DNA of 64,000 nt from Frankia alni ACN14a. GTDB lineage: Bacteria > Actinomycetota > Actinomycetes > Frankiales > Frankiaceae. The notes beneath the pieces are model-generated. The model was not told the origin of the DNA, did not search any database, and saw only the letters and a list, made by a program, of their open reading frames with translations. Position numbers and translations under genes: made by a program. The stretch lies in assembly GCF_000058485.1 (NCBI RefSeq), contig NC_008278.1:2970962-3034961 (forward strand), written 5' to 3'. Of the stretch, positions 47,665 through 56,540 are shown one piece after another (position 1 is the first letter of the stretch; every line of letters begins with the position of its first letter).

Positions 47665-47772
47665 CGCGACTCCCCTCGTGCTCGCCCGGCGGCCGGCGGG
47701 CGGCCCCGGGCTGGTCCGGCGGTCGGACCGGAGCCCGCTCACGGTGACCGCGGCCCGCCGGTCCTTCGCGGC

Positions 47773-48486
47773 CTACCCGGCGGCGGCCGGGGTGGCGCCG
47801 CGGGGGCCGTGCGGGGACAGGTCGGCGAGCTGGGCCCGCACCCAGGCTGTCACGTCGCCGGCCGTGGGGTCGGCGGTCAGCGACGTGAACAGCACCGGGC
47901 GGGGGCCGCGGGCCGCCGCCGCGTCGCGGGCCATGACGCCGAGATCCGCGCCGACGAGAGGCGCGAGGTCCGTCTTGTTGATGACCAGCAGGTCGCTGAG
48001 GGTGACCCCGGGACCGCCCTTGCGCGGCACCTTGTCGCCGCCGGCCACGTCGACGACGAAGATCTGCCGGTCGATCAGTCCGTAACTGAACGTGGCGGTG
48101 AGGTTGTCGCCGCCGGACTCGACGAGGACGAGGTCGAGGGGGCCGGTGTCGGCCTCCAGATCCTCGACCGTGTCCAGGTTGGCGGTGATGTCGTCGCGGA
48201 TCGCCGTGTGCGGGCAGCAGCCCGTCTCCACCGCACGGATGCGCTGTGGGTCCAACACCCCGGCGCGGCGCAGGAAGTCGGCGTCCTCGGTCGTGTAGAT
48301 GTCGTTGGTGACGACGCCGAGACGCAGGCTCGGCGCCAGCGAGCGGCACAGCGCGGCGACGAGCGCGGTCTTGCCGCTGCCCACCGGGCCGCCGACGCCG
48401 ATGCGCGGCGCCCGCCCGAGCGGCACCGGCCCGCCGCCACCGCCGTGCGCGTGCGGGGGCTGCAGTTCGTCATGACCGAGATGCAT
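47773..48486 (-). CDS. ureG: urease accessory GTPase UreG
   Basis: The 237-aa protein has a His-rich start ([19 protein letters not shown]), P-loop [38 protein letters not shown] with the metal-binding Cys-Pro-His, and [12 protein letters not shown]. It loads nickel into urease by GTP hydrolysis. No urease structural or other accessory gene is in the window, so its partners must be elsewhere. It may alternatively serve another nickel enzyme. Confidence 0.9.
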   Translation of the reverse strand: MHLGHDELQPPHAHGGGGGPVPLGRAPRIGVGGPVGSGKTALVAALCRSLAPSLRLGVVTNDIYTTEDADFLRRAGVLDPQRIRAVETGCCPHTAIRDDITANLDTVEDLEADTGPLDLVLVESGGDNLTATFSYGLIDRQIFVVDVAGGDKVPRKGGPGVTLSDLLVINKTDLAPLVGADLGVMARDAAAARGPRPVLFTSLTADPTAGDVTAWVRAQLADLSPHGPRGATPAAAG

Positions 48487-48545
48487 CGTCGAAGGTCTCC
48501 CGGGTGCGTGCGTGCGTGTGGCGGGGCGGGGCGGTGGGCGTGGCT

Positions 48546-49616
48546 TCAGGCGGCGCGCTGCGTCGGCTGTACCACGCCGAGCTGGGCCTGGTCGAGGAAG
48601 GCGCCGGGCATCGCCGCGAGGTCCGGGCGGGACGGGGCGGCCCCCGAGCGGACCAGCAGGTCCCCGAGGGCGGCGATCATCACCCCGTTGTCGGTGCAGC
48701 GCTTGCGGGCCGGGATCCGCAGCCGCAGGCCGGCCGCCTCGCACCGCTGCGCCGCCAGGGCCCGCAGCCGGCTGTTCGCCGCGACCCCGCCGACGATGAG
48801 CAGGTCGCCGATCTCGTGGTCGCGGCAGGCGCGGATCGCCTTGGCGGTGAGCACGTCGACCACCGCCTCCTGGAACGACGCGATCACGTCCCCGGCGGGG
48901 ACGGTGGAGTCGGGGTGCGCCTCCACCCAGCGGGCGACGGCGGTCTTCAGCCCGGAGAAGGAGAAGGTGTACGGCGAGTCGGTGCGGCCGGTCAGGGGGC
49001 GGGGGAACGCCAGCGCCGCCGGGTCGTTGCCGACCGCCTCGCGGTCGACCGCCGGACCGCCCGGGTAGGGCAGGCCGAGCACCCGGGCGACCTTGTCGAA
49101 GCATTCGCCGGCGGCGTCGTCGAGGGTGTCGCCGAGGTGGACGATCGGATCCCGGGCCAGGTCACCGACGCGCAGCAGCGACGTGTGCCCGCCGGAGACG
49201 ATCAGTGCGATGAGCGGGTCGGGCAACGGCTCGCCGTCGACGAGATCCGCGGCGAGATGGCCGGCGAGGTGGTGCACCCCATAAAACGGCACGTCGAGGG
49301 CGGTGGCGTAGGCCTTCGCCGCGGACACCCCGACGTGCAGCGCCGTGGCGAGGCCGGGGCCCGCGGTGACCGCGACGGCACCGATGTCGGCCGCGGTCAG
49401 CCCGGCCGACGCCAGCGCCGCGCGCACGCACGGGACCAGCGCCTGCACGTGGGCCCGCGCCGCGATCTCCGGCACCACGCCGCCGTAGCGGGCGTGCTGG
49501 TCCATGCTCGTCGACAGCGCGTCGCCGAGCAGGACGCCGTCGCGGACGAGCGCGACCCCGGTCTCGTCACAGGACGTCTCGATGCCCATCACCACCGGGC
49601 TGGGCTGCACCGGCAT
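48546..49616 (-). CDS. tsaD: tRNA N6-adenosine threonylcarbamoyltransferase
   Basis: The 356-aa protein has the Kae1/TsaD metal site [16 protein letters not shown] and [21 protein letters not shown], and [15 protein letters not shown]. It transfers threonylcarbamoyl to A37 of ANN-decoding tRNAs together with TsaB and TsaE, which are not in view. Essential in most bacteria; a chromosomal marker. Confidence 0.95.
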   Translation of the reverse strand: MPVQPSPVVMGIETSCDETGVALVRDGVLLGDALSTSMDQHARYGGVVPEIAARAHVQALVPCVRAALASAGLTAADIGAVAVTAGPGLATALHVGVSAAKAYATALDVPFYGVHHLAGHLAADLVDGEPLPDPLIALIVSGGHTSLLRVGDLARDPIVHLGDTLDDAAGECFDKVARVLGLPYPGGPAVDREAVGNDPAALAFPRPLTGRTDSPYTFSFSGLKTAVARWVEAHPDSTVPAGDVIASFQEAVVDVLTAKAIRACRDHEIGDLLIVGGVAANSRLRALAAQRCEAAGLRLRIPARKRCTDNGVMIAALGDLLVRSGAAPSRPDLAAMPGAFLDQAQLGVVQPTQRAA

Positions 49617-49737
49617 CGTTCGTGGCCTCCCTCGGACGGCGGACCGCCACCGTCCCTACCAGCGCTGTCTCCTACGAGGGACGAACTACGCCCTCGGGTG
49701 AGCCTACGCCGGCCCCGGGATCGCGAGTCGGCCCAGG

Positions 49738-50280
49738 TCAGCGTGGGTGGTCCGGCGGATCGGCCGCGGCGGCGCAGGGCCGGCACAGGCCGGTCAGCGC
49801 GGCATGGTCGGGTTGGAGCCGGAACCCGATCTGACGGGCGAGCCGATCGGCGACGCCGTCGAGCAGGTCGGCGGGCACATCGCTGATCTGGCCGCAGCGG
49901 CGGCAGCGCACGTGCAGGTGGCCGCTGCCGGTCAGCGACGAGGCGAGGTGGTAGACGGCGGGCCCGTGGTCGGGATGGACGTGGGTGACCAGGCCGAGCT
50001 CGCCGAGGGTCTCCAGCGCCCGGTAGACGGTGGTGCGGTGCAACCCCGGGACGATCTCGTCGGCGCGGGTGAGGACGTCGTCGACGGAGAGGTGTTCGCT
50101 GGTTCCGGCGAGGACACGCAGCACCGCCCGGCGGGCCGGGGTGACCCGCTCGCCGAGCGCGCGCAGCTCGGCGATCCCGGCCGCGGCGAGATCGTCCCGC
50201 CGCCCGGGGAGCGCATCGTGACCGGCGGCGGCCGTCGCCGCAGCGGCTCCGACGGGCCGGCGGTCCTCCACGACGTCCAC
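49738..50280 (-). CDS. Fur-family metalloregulator
   Basis: The protein shows the Fur winged helix (VTPARRAVLRVLAGTSEHLS, LHRTTVYRALETLGELGLVT) and a dimerisation domain with GHLHVRCRRCGQISDVP and LCRPC, giving two CxxC pairs for structural zinc. It may be Zur, Fur or a relative; the sensor residues do not decide. I start at a GTG at 50280 (180 aa); the frame continues upstream with less likely starts. Confidence 0.8.
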   Translation of the reverse strand: MDVVEDRRPVGAAAATAAAGHDALPGRRDDLAAAGIAELRALGERVTPARRAVLRVLAGTSEHLSVDDVLTRADEIVPGLHRTTVYRALETLGELGLVTHVHPDHGPAVYHLASSLTGSGHLHVRCRRCGQISDVPADLLDGVADRLARQIGFRLQPDHAALTGLCRPCAAAADPPDHPR

Positions 50281-50472
50281 CTCCGGACAACGATCGGCCG
50301 GCTGGCGGTGCTCCCGGGCGATGACCCGCAGACTGTACCGATCATCCCCGCCCGTTCCAGATCCGGTCGCCCCGCGGCCCGGCGGCCATTGTTGCGGGCA
50401 GGTGACCGACGTCTGACCGGCGTCCGGCGGCGGGCTCCCGGTGGTGGGCCGGCTTGTGACACAGTGTCCGCC

Positions 50473-51051
50473 ATGGCCGTGCTCCCCATCCGGACCGTCG
50501 GTGACCCCGTGCTGCGCACCCCGACGGCCCTCGTGACGACGTTCGACGCCGCCCTGGCGCGGCTCGTCCACGACATGATCGACACCATGTACGACGCGCC
50601 CGGCGTGGGGTTGGCCGCCCCGCAGATCGGCGTCGGCCTGCGGGTGTTCGTGTTCGACGTCGGCTACGACCCGCGTGACGTCACGGTGCCCCGCGTGCCC
50701 CGCGTCGTGGTCAATCCGGTGCTGGAGCTGGCCGCCGACGGCGAGCAGCAGGAGGGCCAGGAGGGCTGTCTGTCCGTGCCGGGCCTGCACTTCTCGACGA
50801 CGCGGGCGCTGCGGGCGAGCGTTCGCGGAGTGGACGTCACGGGCGCGGCCGTGGAGTACGCCGGCGAGGGCCTGCTGGCCCGCTGCTTCCAGCACGAGGT
50901 CGACCATCTCGACGGCACCCTGTACCTCGACCGGCTGACCGGTGAGGAGCGCCGCGCGGCCGTGCAGGCGTTGCGCGAGCCGCCGCCGAGCCCGGAGCAG
51001 GTGCGCGCGGCCGGCGAGGAGCTGCGCGCCCTGCGCCGCGCGGACCAGTGA
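50473..51051 (+). CDS. def: peptide deformylase
   Basis: All three deformylase motifs are present in this 192-aa protein: GVGLAAPQIG, EGCLSVPG and QHEVDHLDG, where Cys and two His bind the catalytic metal. It removes the formyl group from nascent proteins. Paired head to head with the Fur-family gene. Confidence 0.93.
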   Translation: MAVLPIRTVGDPVLRTPTALVTTFDAALARLVHDMIDTMYDAPGVGLAAPQIGVGLRVFVFDVGYDPRDVTVPRVPRVVVNPVLELAADGEQQEGQEGCLSVPGLHFSTTRALRASVRGVDVTGAAVEYAGEGLLARCFQHEVDHLDGTLYLDRLTGEERRAAVQALREPPPSPEQVRAAGEELRALRRADQ

Positions 51052-51131
51052 CGTGTGCGGCCGCCTGACATGTACGGCCGCCTGACGTGTGTGGCCCTCT
51101 GACATGTGTGGCCGGTGACGCGGGTGGCCGG
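51049..51131 (+). repeat. 17-base tandem repeats after def
   Basis: Five units of TGACGTGTGCGGCCGCC-type sequence (16-17 bases each) follow one another, the first beginning with the stop codon of def. Units differ at a few positions (GTGTG/ATGTA, GCC/CCC). The repeat ends about 50 bases before the next gene. Confidence 0.8.
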
Positions 51132-51186
51132 TGAGGGCGTGATGATGTCGGCGGGGGCCGGATCGGTGGAGTGAGGAGTGGCAGCG

Positions 51187-52149
51187 GTGACGGAGATCTC
51201 TGGCGGGCCGTACAAACGGCCGTTCCGGTTCAACATCCAGTGTTCCTCACCCGAGCAGGTCGACGCCCGGTCGTGGGCGAATCTCGCCCGGCAGGTCGAG
51301 GATCTGGGGTACACGACGCTGACCGTCTCCGACCACCTCGACGAGCAGGTCGCCCCGATCGCGGCGCTGATGGCGGCGGCGGACGCCACAACCACGTTGC
51401 GCATCGGCGCGATGGTGTTCAGCAACGACTACCGGCATCCGGTCGTCCTCGCGAAGGAGGCGGCCACCCTCGACGCGCTGTCCGGGGGCCGGTTCGAACT
51501 CGGCCTCGGCGCCGGGTGGATGACCTCGGACTATGAGCGCGCCGGCCTGCCGCTGGACCCGCCGGGGGTGCGGATCAGCCGTCTCGCCGAGTCCCTCGCG
51601 GTCATCAAGGGCATGTTCGCCGACGGTCCGCTGACCTTCCACGGCGCGCACTACCAGGTCGCGGGGCTCAGCGGCACGCCGAAGCCGGTGCAGCGCCCCC
51701 ACCCGCCGATCGTCATCGGCGGTGGCGGGCGGCGGCTGCTGTCCCTGGCCGCGCGGGAGGCCGACATCATCGGGCTGAACATGAACATGGCCGGCGGGGT
51801 CATCGACGCCTCCCTCGGCCCGAACGCGACGACGGCCGCCACCGAGGAGAAGATCGGCTGGATCCGCGAGGCCGCCGGCGCCCGGTGGGACGAGCTCACC
51901 CTGCAGGTGCGCATCCACCTGGCGATCGTCACCGACAACCGCGGTGAGATCGTCGATCAGCTCGCCGCCGGCTTCGGGCTGACCACCGAGCAGGCGTACG
52001 CCACCCCGCACGCGCTGTGCGGCTCGGTCGACCAGATCGTCGACGACCTCGTCGAACGCCGGGAGCGGTTCGGGATCAGCACCATCGGCGTCGCCCTCGA
52101 CTCGCTCACCGCGCTGGCACCCGTCGTCGCGCGGCTCGCGGGAACCTGA
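51187..52149 (+). CDS. F420-type LLM class oxidoreductase
   Basis: The 320-aa protein belongs to the luciferase-like TIM barrels: FRFNIQCSSPEQVDARSWAN, MVFSNDYRHPVVLAKEAATL, GRFELGLGAGWMTSDYERAG and HPPIVIGGGGRRLLSLAARE. In actinomycetes such enzymes use F420 (or FMN). The substrate is unknown. I use the GTG at 51187, which has GAGGAG seven bases upstream; the GTG at 51178 is an alternative. Confidence 0.85.
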   Translation: MTEISGGPYKRPFRFNIQCSSPEQVDARSWANLARQVEDLGYTTLTVSDHLDEQVAPIAALMAAADATTTLRIGAMVFSNDYRHPVVLAKEAATLDALSGGRFELGLGAGWMTSDYERAGLPLDPPGVRISRLAESLAVIKGMFADGPLTFHGAHYQVAGLSGTPKPVQRPHPPIVIGGGGRRLLSLAAREADIIGLNMNMAGGVIDASLGPNATTAATEEKIGWIREAAGARWDELTLQVRIHLAIVTDNRGEIVDQLAAGFGLTTEQAYATPHALCGSVDQIVDDLVERRERFGISTIGVALDSLTALAPVVARLAGT

Positions 52150-52231
52150 CCCGCCCGGCGGGCGGCGCCGCCGCGCTTCCGCCGCTGCCGGTCCACGCCG
52201 CCGCCCGCCGCCGTCCCCGGCTGCATCCGTC

Positions 52232-54019
52232 GTGAGTACCGAATCCGTCCGAACGCCCGTCGTCGTCGAGGAGCCAGCGTTGGTCGAGCACATGAAGTGG
52301 TGGGGTTGGGGCCGGGAGAGCGTCTCCTTCAGCCACAGCGACAAGCCCGACCTGGCGCCGTTCGTGCGCACGAACATCGGGCTGGACATCACCCGCCCGC
52401 CCGCGCAGCCGCCGGCCTTCGCGGACCTGACGATCCCCGACCCGACGCTGCCGGAGCCGCTGCGCGCGGCGCTCACCGCCGCCGTCGGCGCCGAACACGT
52501 CCACACCGACGCCCACATGCGGGTGGTGCACGCCTACGGCAAGAGCCTGCGGGACCTGGTCCGGATCCGCAACGCCGACCTCGGCCGGCTGCCCGACGCC
52601 GTCGTCTACCCGGACGGCGAGGAGGCGGTGCGGGCCGTGCTCGCCGCGGCGCTCGACGCCGACGCGGTGGTCATCCCGTTCGGCGGCGGCAGCAACATCT
52701 CCGGCAGCCTGGAGGCGCCGCGCGGGGAGACTCGACCGGTGATCTCCGTGGACCTGGGGCGCCTCGACCGCGTCCTGGAGATCGACGCCGACGCCCGGCT
52801 CGCCCGCATTCAGGCCGGCGCGCTCGGCCCGCACCTGGAGGAGCAGCTCAACGCCCAGGGCTGGACGCTGGGCCACTTCCCGGACAGCTTCTCCCACTCC
52901 ACTCTGGGTGGCTGGATCGCCACCCGTTCGTCGGGCATGCAGTCCGACAAGTACGGTGACATCGCCGAGATCACCCGGGCGGTCCGCGTCGTCACCCCCG
53001 CCGGCGTCCTCGCGACCCGGCCCGTGCCCAGCCAGTCGACCGGGCCGAGCGTGCGGGAGATGATCCTCGGCAGCGAGGGCCGGCTCGGCATCATCACCGA
53101 GGCGACGGTGCAGGTCCACCGGGTGCCCGAGGAACGCGTCATCCTCGGCTACTTCTTCCCCACCTGGGACGACGCCCTGGTGGCCATGCGGGAGATCGCC
53201 GAGAGCGAGGCCAGCCCGACCGTCACCCGGGTGTCCGACGCGAACGAGACCCGGTTCTCCTTCGCGACCCGCAGGAAGGGCTCGCTCGCCTCGGGCCTGG
53301 TCTCCGCCGGGCTGAAGCAGTACCTGCGCCGGGTCCGCAACTACGACCTGGAGCAGATGTGCCTGTCGTTCATCGGCTTCGAGGGGACGCCGGCGCACGT
53401 CAAGGCCCAGCGCAAGCTCGTGGGCGAGATCGTCGGTCGCCACGGCGGCCTCTGCGTGGGCACCGGTCCCGGGCAGCTCTACGACCAGAAGAAGTTCGAC
53501 ACCCCCTACATCCGCGACTTCCTGCTCGGTCAGGGCGCGGTCGCGGACGTGTCGGAGACGTCGGCCTCCTGGTCCCAGCTCGGCCCGCTGTACCGCGGCG
53601 TGGTCGCCCGGGCCAACAAGGCGTTCGCGGAGATCGGCGTCGACGGCTGGATCATGTGCCACCTGTCGCACTCGTACCATTCCGGCGCCTGCCTGTACTT
53701 CACGTTCGCCTACTCCTCGCCGGTGACCCTCGAGGCGATCGAGGGCTATGACACGGTGAAGTCCGCGATCCAGCAGGGTTTCCTCGACCTCGCGGGCACC
53801 CTGTCCCACCACCACGCGGTCGGCGTCGAGCACGCCCCGTGGCTCGGCGACGACATCTCCCCGGCCGGCGTGCGCCTGCTCACGGCGCTGTTCGACGGCA
53901 TCGACCCCGGCCACAACCTCAACCCCGGCAAGATCATCCCGGGTGCGGGTGCGGGTGCGGGTGCGGGTGCGGGTGCGGGTGCGGGTGCGGGTGCGGGTGG
54001 CGGGCCGGTGGGGGAGTAG
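52232..54019 (+). CDS. FAD-binding oxidase, alkyldihydroxyacetonephosphate-synthase-like
   Basis: The 595-aa protein has the vanillyl-alcohol-oxidase-type FAD domain (VIPFGGGSNISGSLEAP, LGGWIATRSSGMQSDKYGDI) and a C-terminal cap with CHLSHSYHSGACLYFTFAYS, features of the AGPS-like family that swap fatty acids for alcohols in ether-lipid synthesis. Bacterial relatives often have other substrates. The final 25 residues are Gly-Ala repeats encoded by a hexamer array. A GTG start is used; an ATG lies 20 codons inside. Confidence 0.85.
   Translation: MSTESVRTPVVVEEPALVEHMKWWGWGRESVSFSHSDKPDLAPFVRTNIGLDITRPPAQPPAFADLTIPDPTLPEPLRAALTAAVGAEHVHTDAHMRVVHAYGKSLRDLVRIRNADLGRLPDAVVYPDGEEAVRAVLAAALDADAVVIPFGGGSNISGSLEAPRGETRPVISVDLGRLDRVLEIDADARLARIQAGALGPHLEEQLNAQGWTLGHFPDSFSHSTLGGWIATRSSGMQSDKYGDIAEITRAVRVVTPAGVLATRPVPSQSTGPSVREMILGSEGRLGIITEATVQVHRVPEERVILGYFFPTWDDALVAMREIAESEASPTVTRVSDANETRFSFATRRKGSLASGLVSAGLKQYLRRVRNYDLEQMCLSFIGFEGTPAHVKAQRKLVGEIVGRHGGLCVGTGPGQLYDQKKFDTPYIRDFLLGQGAVADVSETSASWSQLGPLYRGVVARANKAFAEIGVDGWIMCHLSHSYHSGACLYFTFAYSSPVTLEAIEGYDTVKSAIQQGFLDLAGTLSHHHAVGVEHAPWLGDDISPAGVRLLTALFDGIDPGHNLNPGKIIPGAGAGAGAGAGAGAGAGAGGGPVGE
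53941..53994 (+). repeat. GGGTGC hexanucleotide repeat (nine units) in the 3' end of the FAD oxidase
   Basis: Nine perfect GGGTGC units followed by GGGTGG encode a Gly-Ala run at the protein end. Being in multiples of six it would not change the frame, so variation in copy number would only alter tail length. Confidence 0.9.
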
Positions 54020-54039
54020 TCCCCGGAAGGGCAGTGGGC

Positions 54040-54888
54040 ATGCGCACGATCCTGGTGGTCGGGATCGGAGCCGGGGATCCCGACCAGCTCACGATCCAGG
54101 CGGTCAAGGCACTCGGTCGCGCGGAGGTGTTCTTCGTGCTGGACAAGGGCCCGGCCAAGGACGACCTCGTCCGGCTGCGCCGGGAGATCCTCGACCGGCA
54201 CCTCGGCGCCGGCGACCACCGGGTCGTCGAGGCCCGCGACCCCCGCCGCGACCGCAACCCCGCGGACGCGGCCGCCTACGCCGCCGCCGTCGAGGACTGG
54301 CACGACCGCCGCGCCGAGCTCTACGAGCGGATGATCCTCGACGAGCTGTCCGAGGACGGCTGCGGCGCGTTCCTGGTCTGGGGCGACCCGTCGCTGTACG
54401 ACAGCACGCTGCGCATCGTCGAGCGGGTCGCCGCGCGCGGGCGGGTGGCGTTCGACTACGAGGTGATCCCCGGGATCACCAGCGTGCAGGCGCTGGCCGC
54501 GAGCCACCGGGTGGTGCTCAACCGGATCGGCGGCCCCGTCGAGATCACCACCGGTCGGCGCCTCGCCGAGGGATTCCCGGCCGGGGTCGACGACGTCGTC
54601 GTCATGCTCGATGCCGACACCACCTTCCGCAGCCTCGACGACCCCGACCTCGACATCTACTGGGGTGCCTACCTCGGCACGCCGGACGAGATGCTCATGC
54701 ACGGCCGGGTCGCCGACGTCGGCAGCTCCATCGCCCGCACCCGCGCCGACGCCCGCCGCCGCAAGGGCTGGATCATGGACATCTACCTGCTGCGCCGCCG
54801 CCCGCCCGGGCCCGGAGCCGGACCCGGACCCGGCCCCGCCGACCATCGCCCGTCCGCCGCACCGGCCGACGCCGACATTCTCGAATAG
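54040..54888 (+). CDS. cobF: precorrin-6A synthase (deacetylating)
   Basis: The 282-aa protein has the SAM-dependent tetrapyrrole methylase start VVGIGAGDPDQLTIQAVKAL, the FLVWGDPSLYDSTLRI motif and IPGITSVQALAASH. CobF methylates C1 and removes the acetyl group in aerobic cobalamin synthesis. The tail is Pro/Gly-rich. Other cob genes are not in view. ATG with GGAAGGGCAG. Confidence 0.9.
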   Translation: MRTILVVGIGAGDPDQLTIQAVKALGRAEVFFVLDKGPAKDDLVRLRREILDRHLGAGDHRVVEARDPRRDRNPADAAAYAAAVEDWHDRRAELYERMILDELSEDGCGAFLVWGDPSLYDSTLRIVERVAARGRVAFDYEVIPGITSVQALAASHRVVLNRIGGPVEITTGRRLAEGFPAGVDDVVVMLDADTTFRSLDDPDLDIYWGAYLGTPDEMLMHGRVADVGSSIARTRADARRRKGWIMDIYLLRRRPPGPGAGPGPGPADHRPSAAPADADILE

Positions 54889-54937
54889 TGCGGTGCCCCG
54901 CCGGGCGAGGAGCGCGCACCACCGCCTGAGCGGCGAT

Positions 54938-55474
54938 CTACTCGCTGCGTACCGGCGTGGGGCCGACGACGGTGTCGACCAGCCCGGTGGCGACGTCGTA
55001 GACGAGTCCTGACACCAGGAAGCCCCTGGCGCGGATCTCCCGCTCGATGATGCCGACGTCGACGCGAACCGAGGCGACCGGGTCGCCGACCGCCTTGGCG
55101 TCGAGGTCGCGGGCGGGGATCTCGAAGTAGTCGGCGAGCAGCGCCGGGAAGGCGGCCAGGTCCGTCATGCCGCAGTCGGTGTGGTGCAGGATGACCAGAT
55201 TCCAGTCGCCGGCGGGACGGCCGTCGCGGTCGGCCTGGCCGACCTCGCCGAGCAACGCCATCGTGCGCAGCGTCGCGGGCGTGATCCGCCCGCCGACGTT
55301 GCGGATCACGGCGGCCTCGCCCTGTTCGAGGCCCAGCACGCGAGTCGGATCGACGCGGGGGTCGACACAGCAGACGACCATCAGGTTGCCGCTGGGACTG
55401 ATGCTCGGGTCGGCGCTGAATCCGGCGGCGGCGAACTTCGCGTTACGTCTGGTCAGATCGTCCGCGCTGGTCAC
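54938..55474 (-). CDS. beta-class carbonic anhydrase
   Basis: The 178-aa protein keeps zinc ligands Cys and Asp-Arg in VVCCVDPRVDPT and His-Cys in ILHHTDCGMTD, plus RNVGGRITPATLRTMALL. It interconverts CO2 and bicarbonate, though this small actinobacterial type is often less characterised. The GTG start has GGAGG. It lies ten bases after the stop side of the leftward hydrolase gene. Confidence 0.87.
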   Translation of the reverse strand: MTSADDLTRRNAKFAAAGFSADPSISPSGNLMVVCCVDPRVDPTRVLGLEQGEAAVIRNVGGRITPATLRTMALLGEVGQADRDGRPAGDWNLVILHHTDCGMTDLAAFPALLADYFEIPARDLDAKAVGDPVASVRVDVGIIEREIRARGFLVSGLVYDVATGLVDTVVGPTPVRSE

Positions 55475-55483
55475 GACGCCTCC

Positions 55484-56335
55484 TCAACCGGCGATGAAGT
55501 CGAGCAGCTCCTGGTTGAAGTCCTGCTCGAACCGACCGGTCAGGCCGTGCGGAGCGCCGGGGTGGACCTTCAACGTGGCGTGGGGAATCAGCTTCACCGA
55601 GCGGTACGACGAGGCCTCGATCGGCACGATCTGGTCATCGTCGCCGTGCGAGAGGAGGACCGGGACGTCGATCTTCTTCAGATCCTCGGTCAGGTCCGTC
55701 TCGGAGAACGCGGCGATGCAGTCGAAGGCACCCTTGACCCCGACCGTCATGCACATCTGCCAGAAGGCGTCGCGGGTTCCCCGGGACACGTTCGCGCCGT
55801 CGCGGGTTCCCCGGGACACGTTCGCGCCGTCGCGGTTGTTGCCGTAGAAGGGTTCGCTGAGGTCCCGGTAGAACTGGGCCCGGTCCGCGGACAGCCCCGC
55901 GCGCAGTCCGTCGAAGACCGCCATCGGCGCGCCCCCCGGATCACTGTCGGTGCCGAGCAGATGCGGCGCCACCGCGCCCCGCAGCACGGCCCTGGCCACC
56001 CGGGAGGAGCCGTGCCGACCCAGATAGCGGGCCACCTCGCCGCCTCCGGTGGAGTGACCGACCAGGACGGCGTCGGTCAGATCGAGGGCCTCGATCACCT
56101 GGGCGAGGTCGTCGGCATAGGTGTCCATGTCGTTGCCATCCCAGGTCTGGCTGGACCGGCCGCCGCCACGGCGATCATGGGCGATCCCGCGGTACCCGTG
56201 GTCGGCGACGAGCTTGACCTGACTGTCCCAGACGTCGGCGGTCAGCGGCCAGCCGTGGCTGAACACGACCGGCTGGCCGGCGCCCCAGTCCTTGTAGAAG
56301 ATCTCGGCGCCGTTCCGCGTGGTGATCGTGGGCAC
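55484..56335 (-). CDS. alpha/beta hydrolase (non-haem chloroperoxidase-like)
   Basis: The 283-aa protein shows [17 protein letters not shown] (oxyanion region), the nucleophile elbow [15 protein letters not shown], an acid in [13 protein letters not shown] and a late HGLTG His. The family includes cofactor-free haloperoxidases and esterases. An exact 30-base duplication at 55771-55830 repeats [10 protein letters not shown] in the cap region. The GTG start follows GGGAGGAC. Confidence 0.88.
   Translation of the reverse strand: MPTITTRNGAEIFYKDWGAGQPVVFSHGWPLTADVWDSQVKLVADHGYRGIAHDRRGGGRSSQTWDGNDMDTYADDLAQVIEALDLTDAVLVGHSTGGGEVARYLGRHGSSRVARAVLRGAVAPHLLGTDSDPGGAPMAVFDGLRAGLSADRAQFYRDLSEPFYGNNRDGANVSRGTRDGANVSRGTRDAFWQMCMTVGVKGAFDCIAAFSETDLTEDLKKIDVPVLLSHGDDDQIVPIEASSYRSVKLIPHATLKVHPGAPHGLTGRFEQDFNQELLDFIAG
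55771..55830 (-). repeat. exact 30-base tandem duplication inside the hydrolase gene
   Basis: The unit of 55771-55800 is repeated exactly at 55801-55830 and keeps the frame, doubling ten residues in the cap domain. Confidence 0.95.
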
Positions 56336-56540
56336 GATGATCGTCCTCCCGTCGGCAGGTCTGCGGCGGCGTCCGCCAGGGCGCGGCCGGGCGCGGTCTC
56401 GCCGGGGCTGACAGTAAACGTTCCGTAACCACCTGGGTCGGTAGGGCGACACGGTGCGCCGCCGCCACGGCCGGATAGCACCGCGGCCGTCCGTTCACCC
56501 GAACGGCCGGCCGGCGCCGGGTCGGCGGGCGGGCGCCGGG

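Noticed and set aside
46933-49886. Very long plus-strand frames across DUF2889, ureG and tsaD
   Set aside because: They are antisense shadows; all three minus-strand genes have diagnostic motifs.
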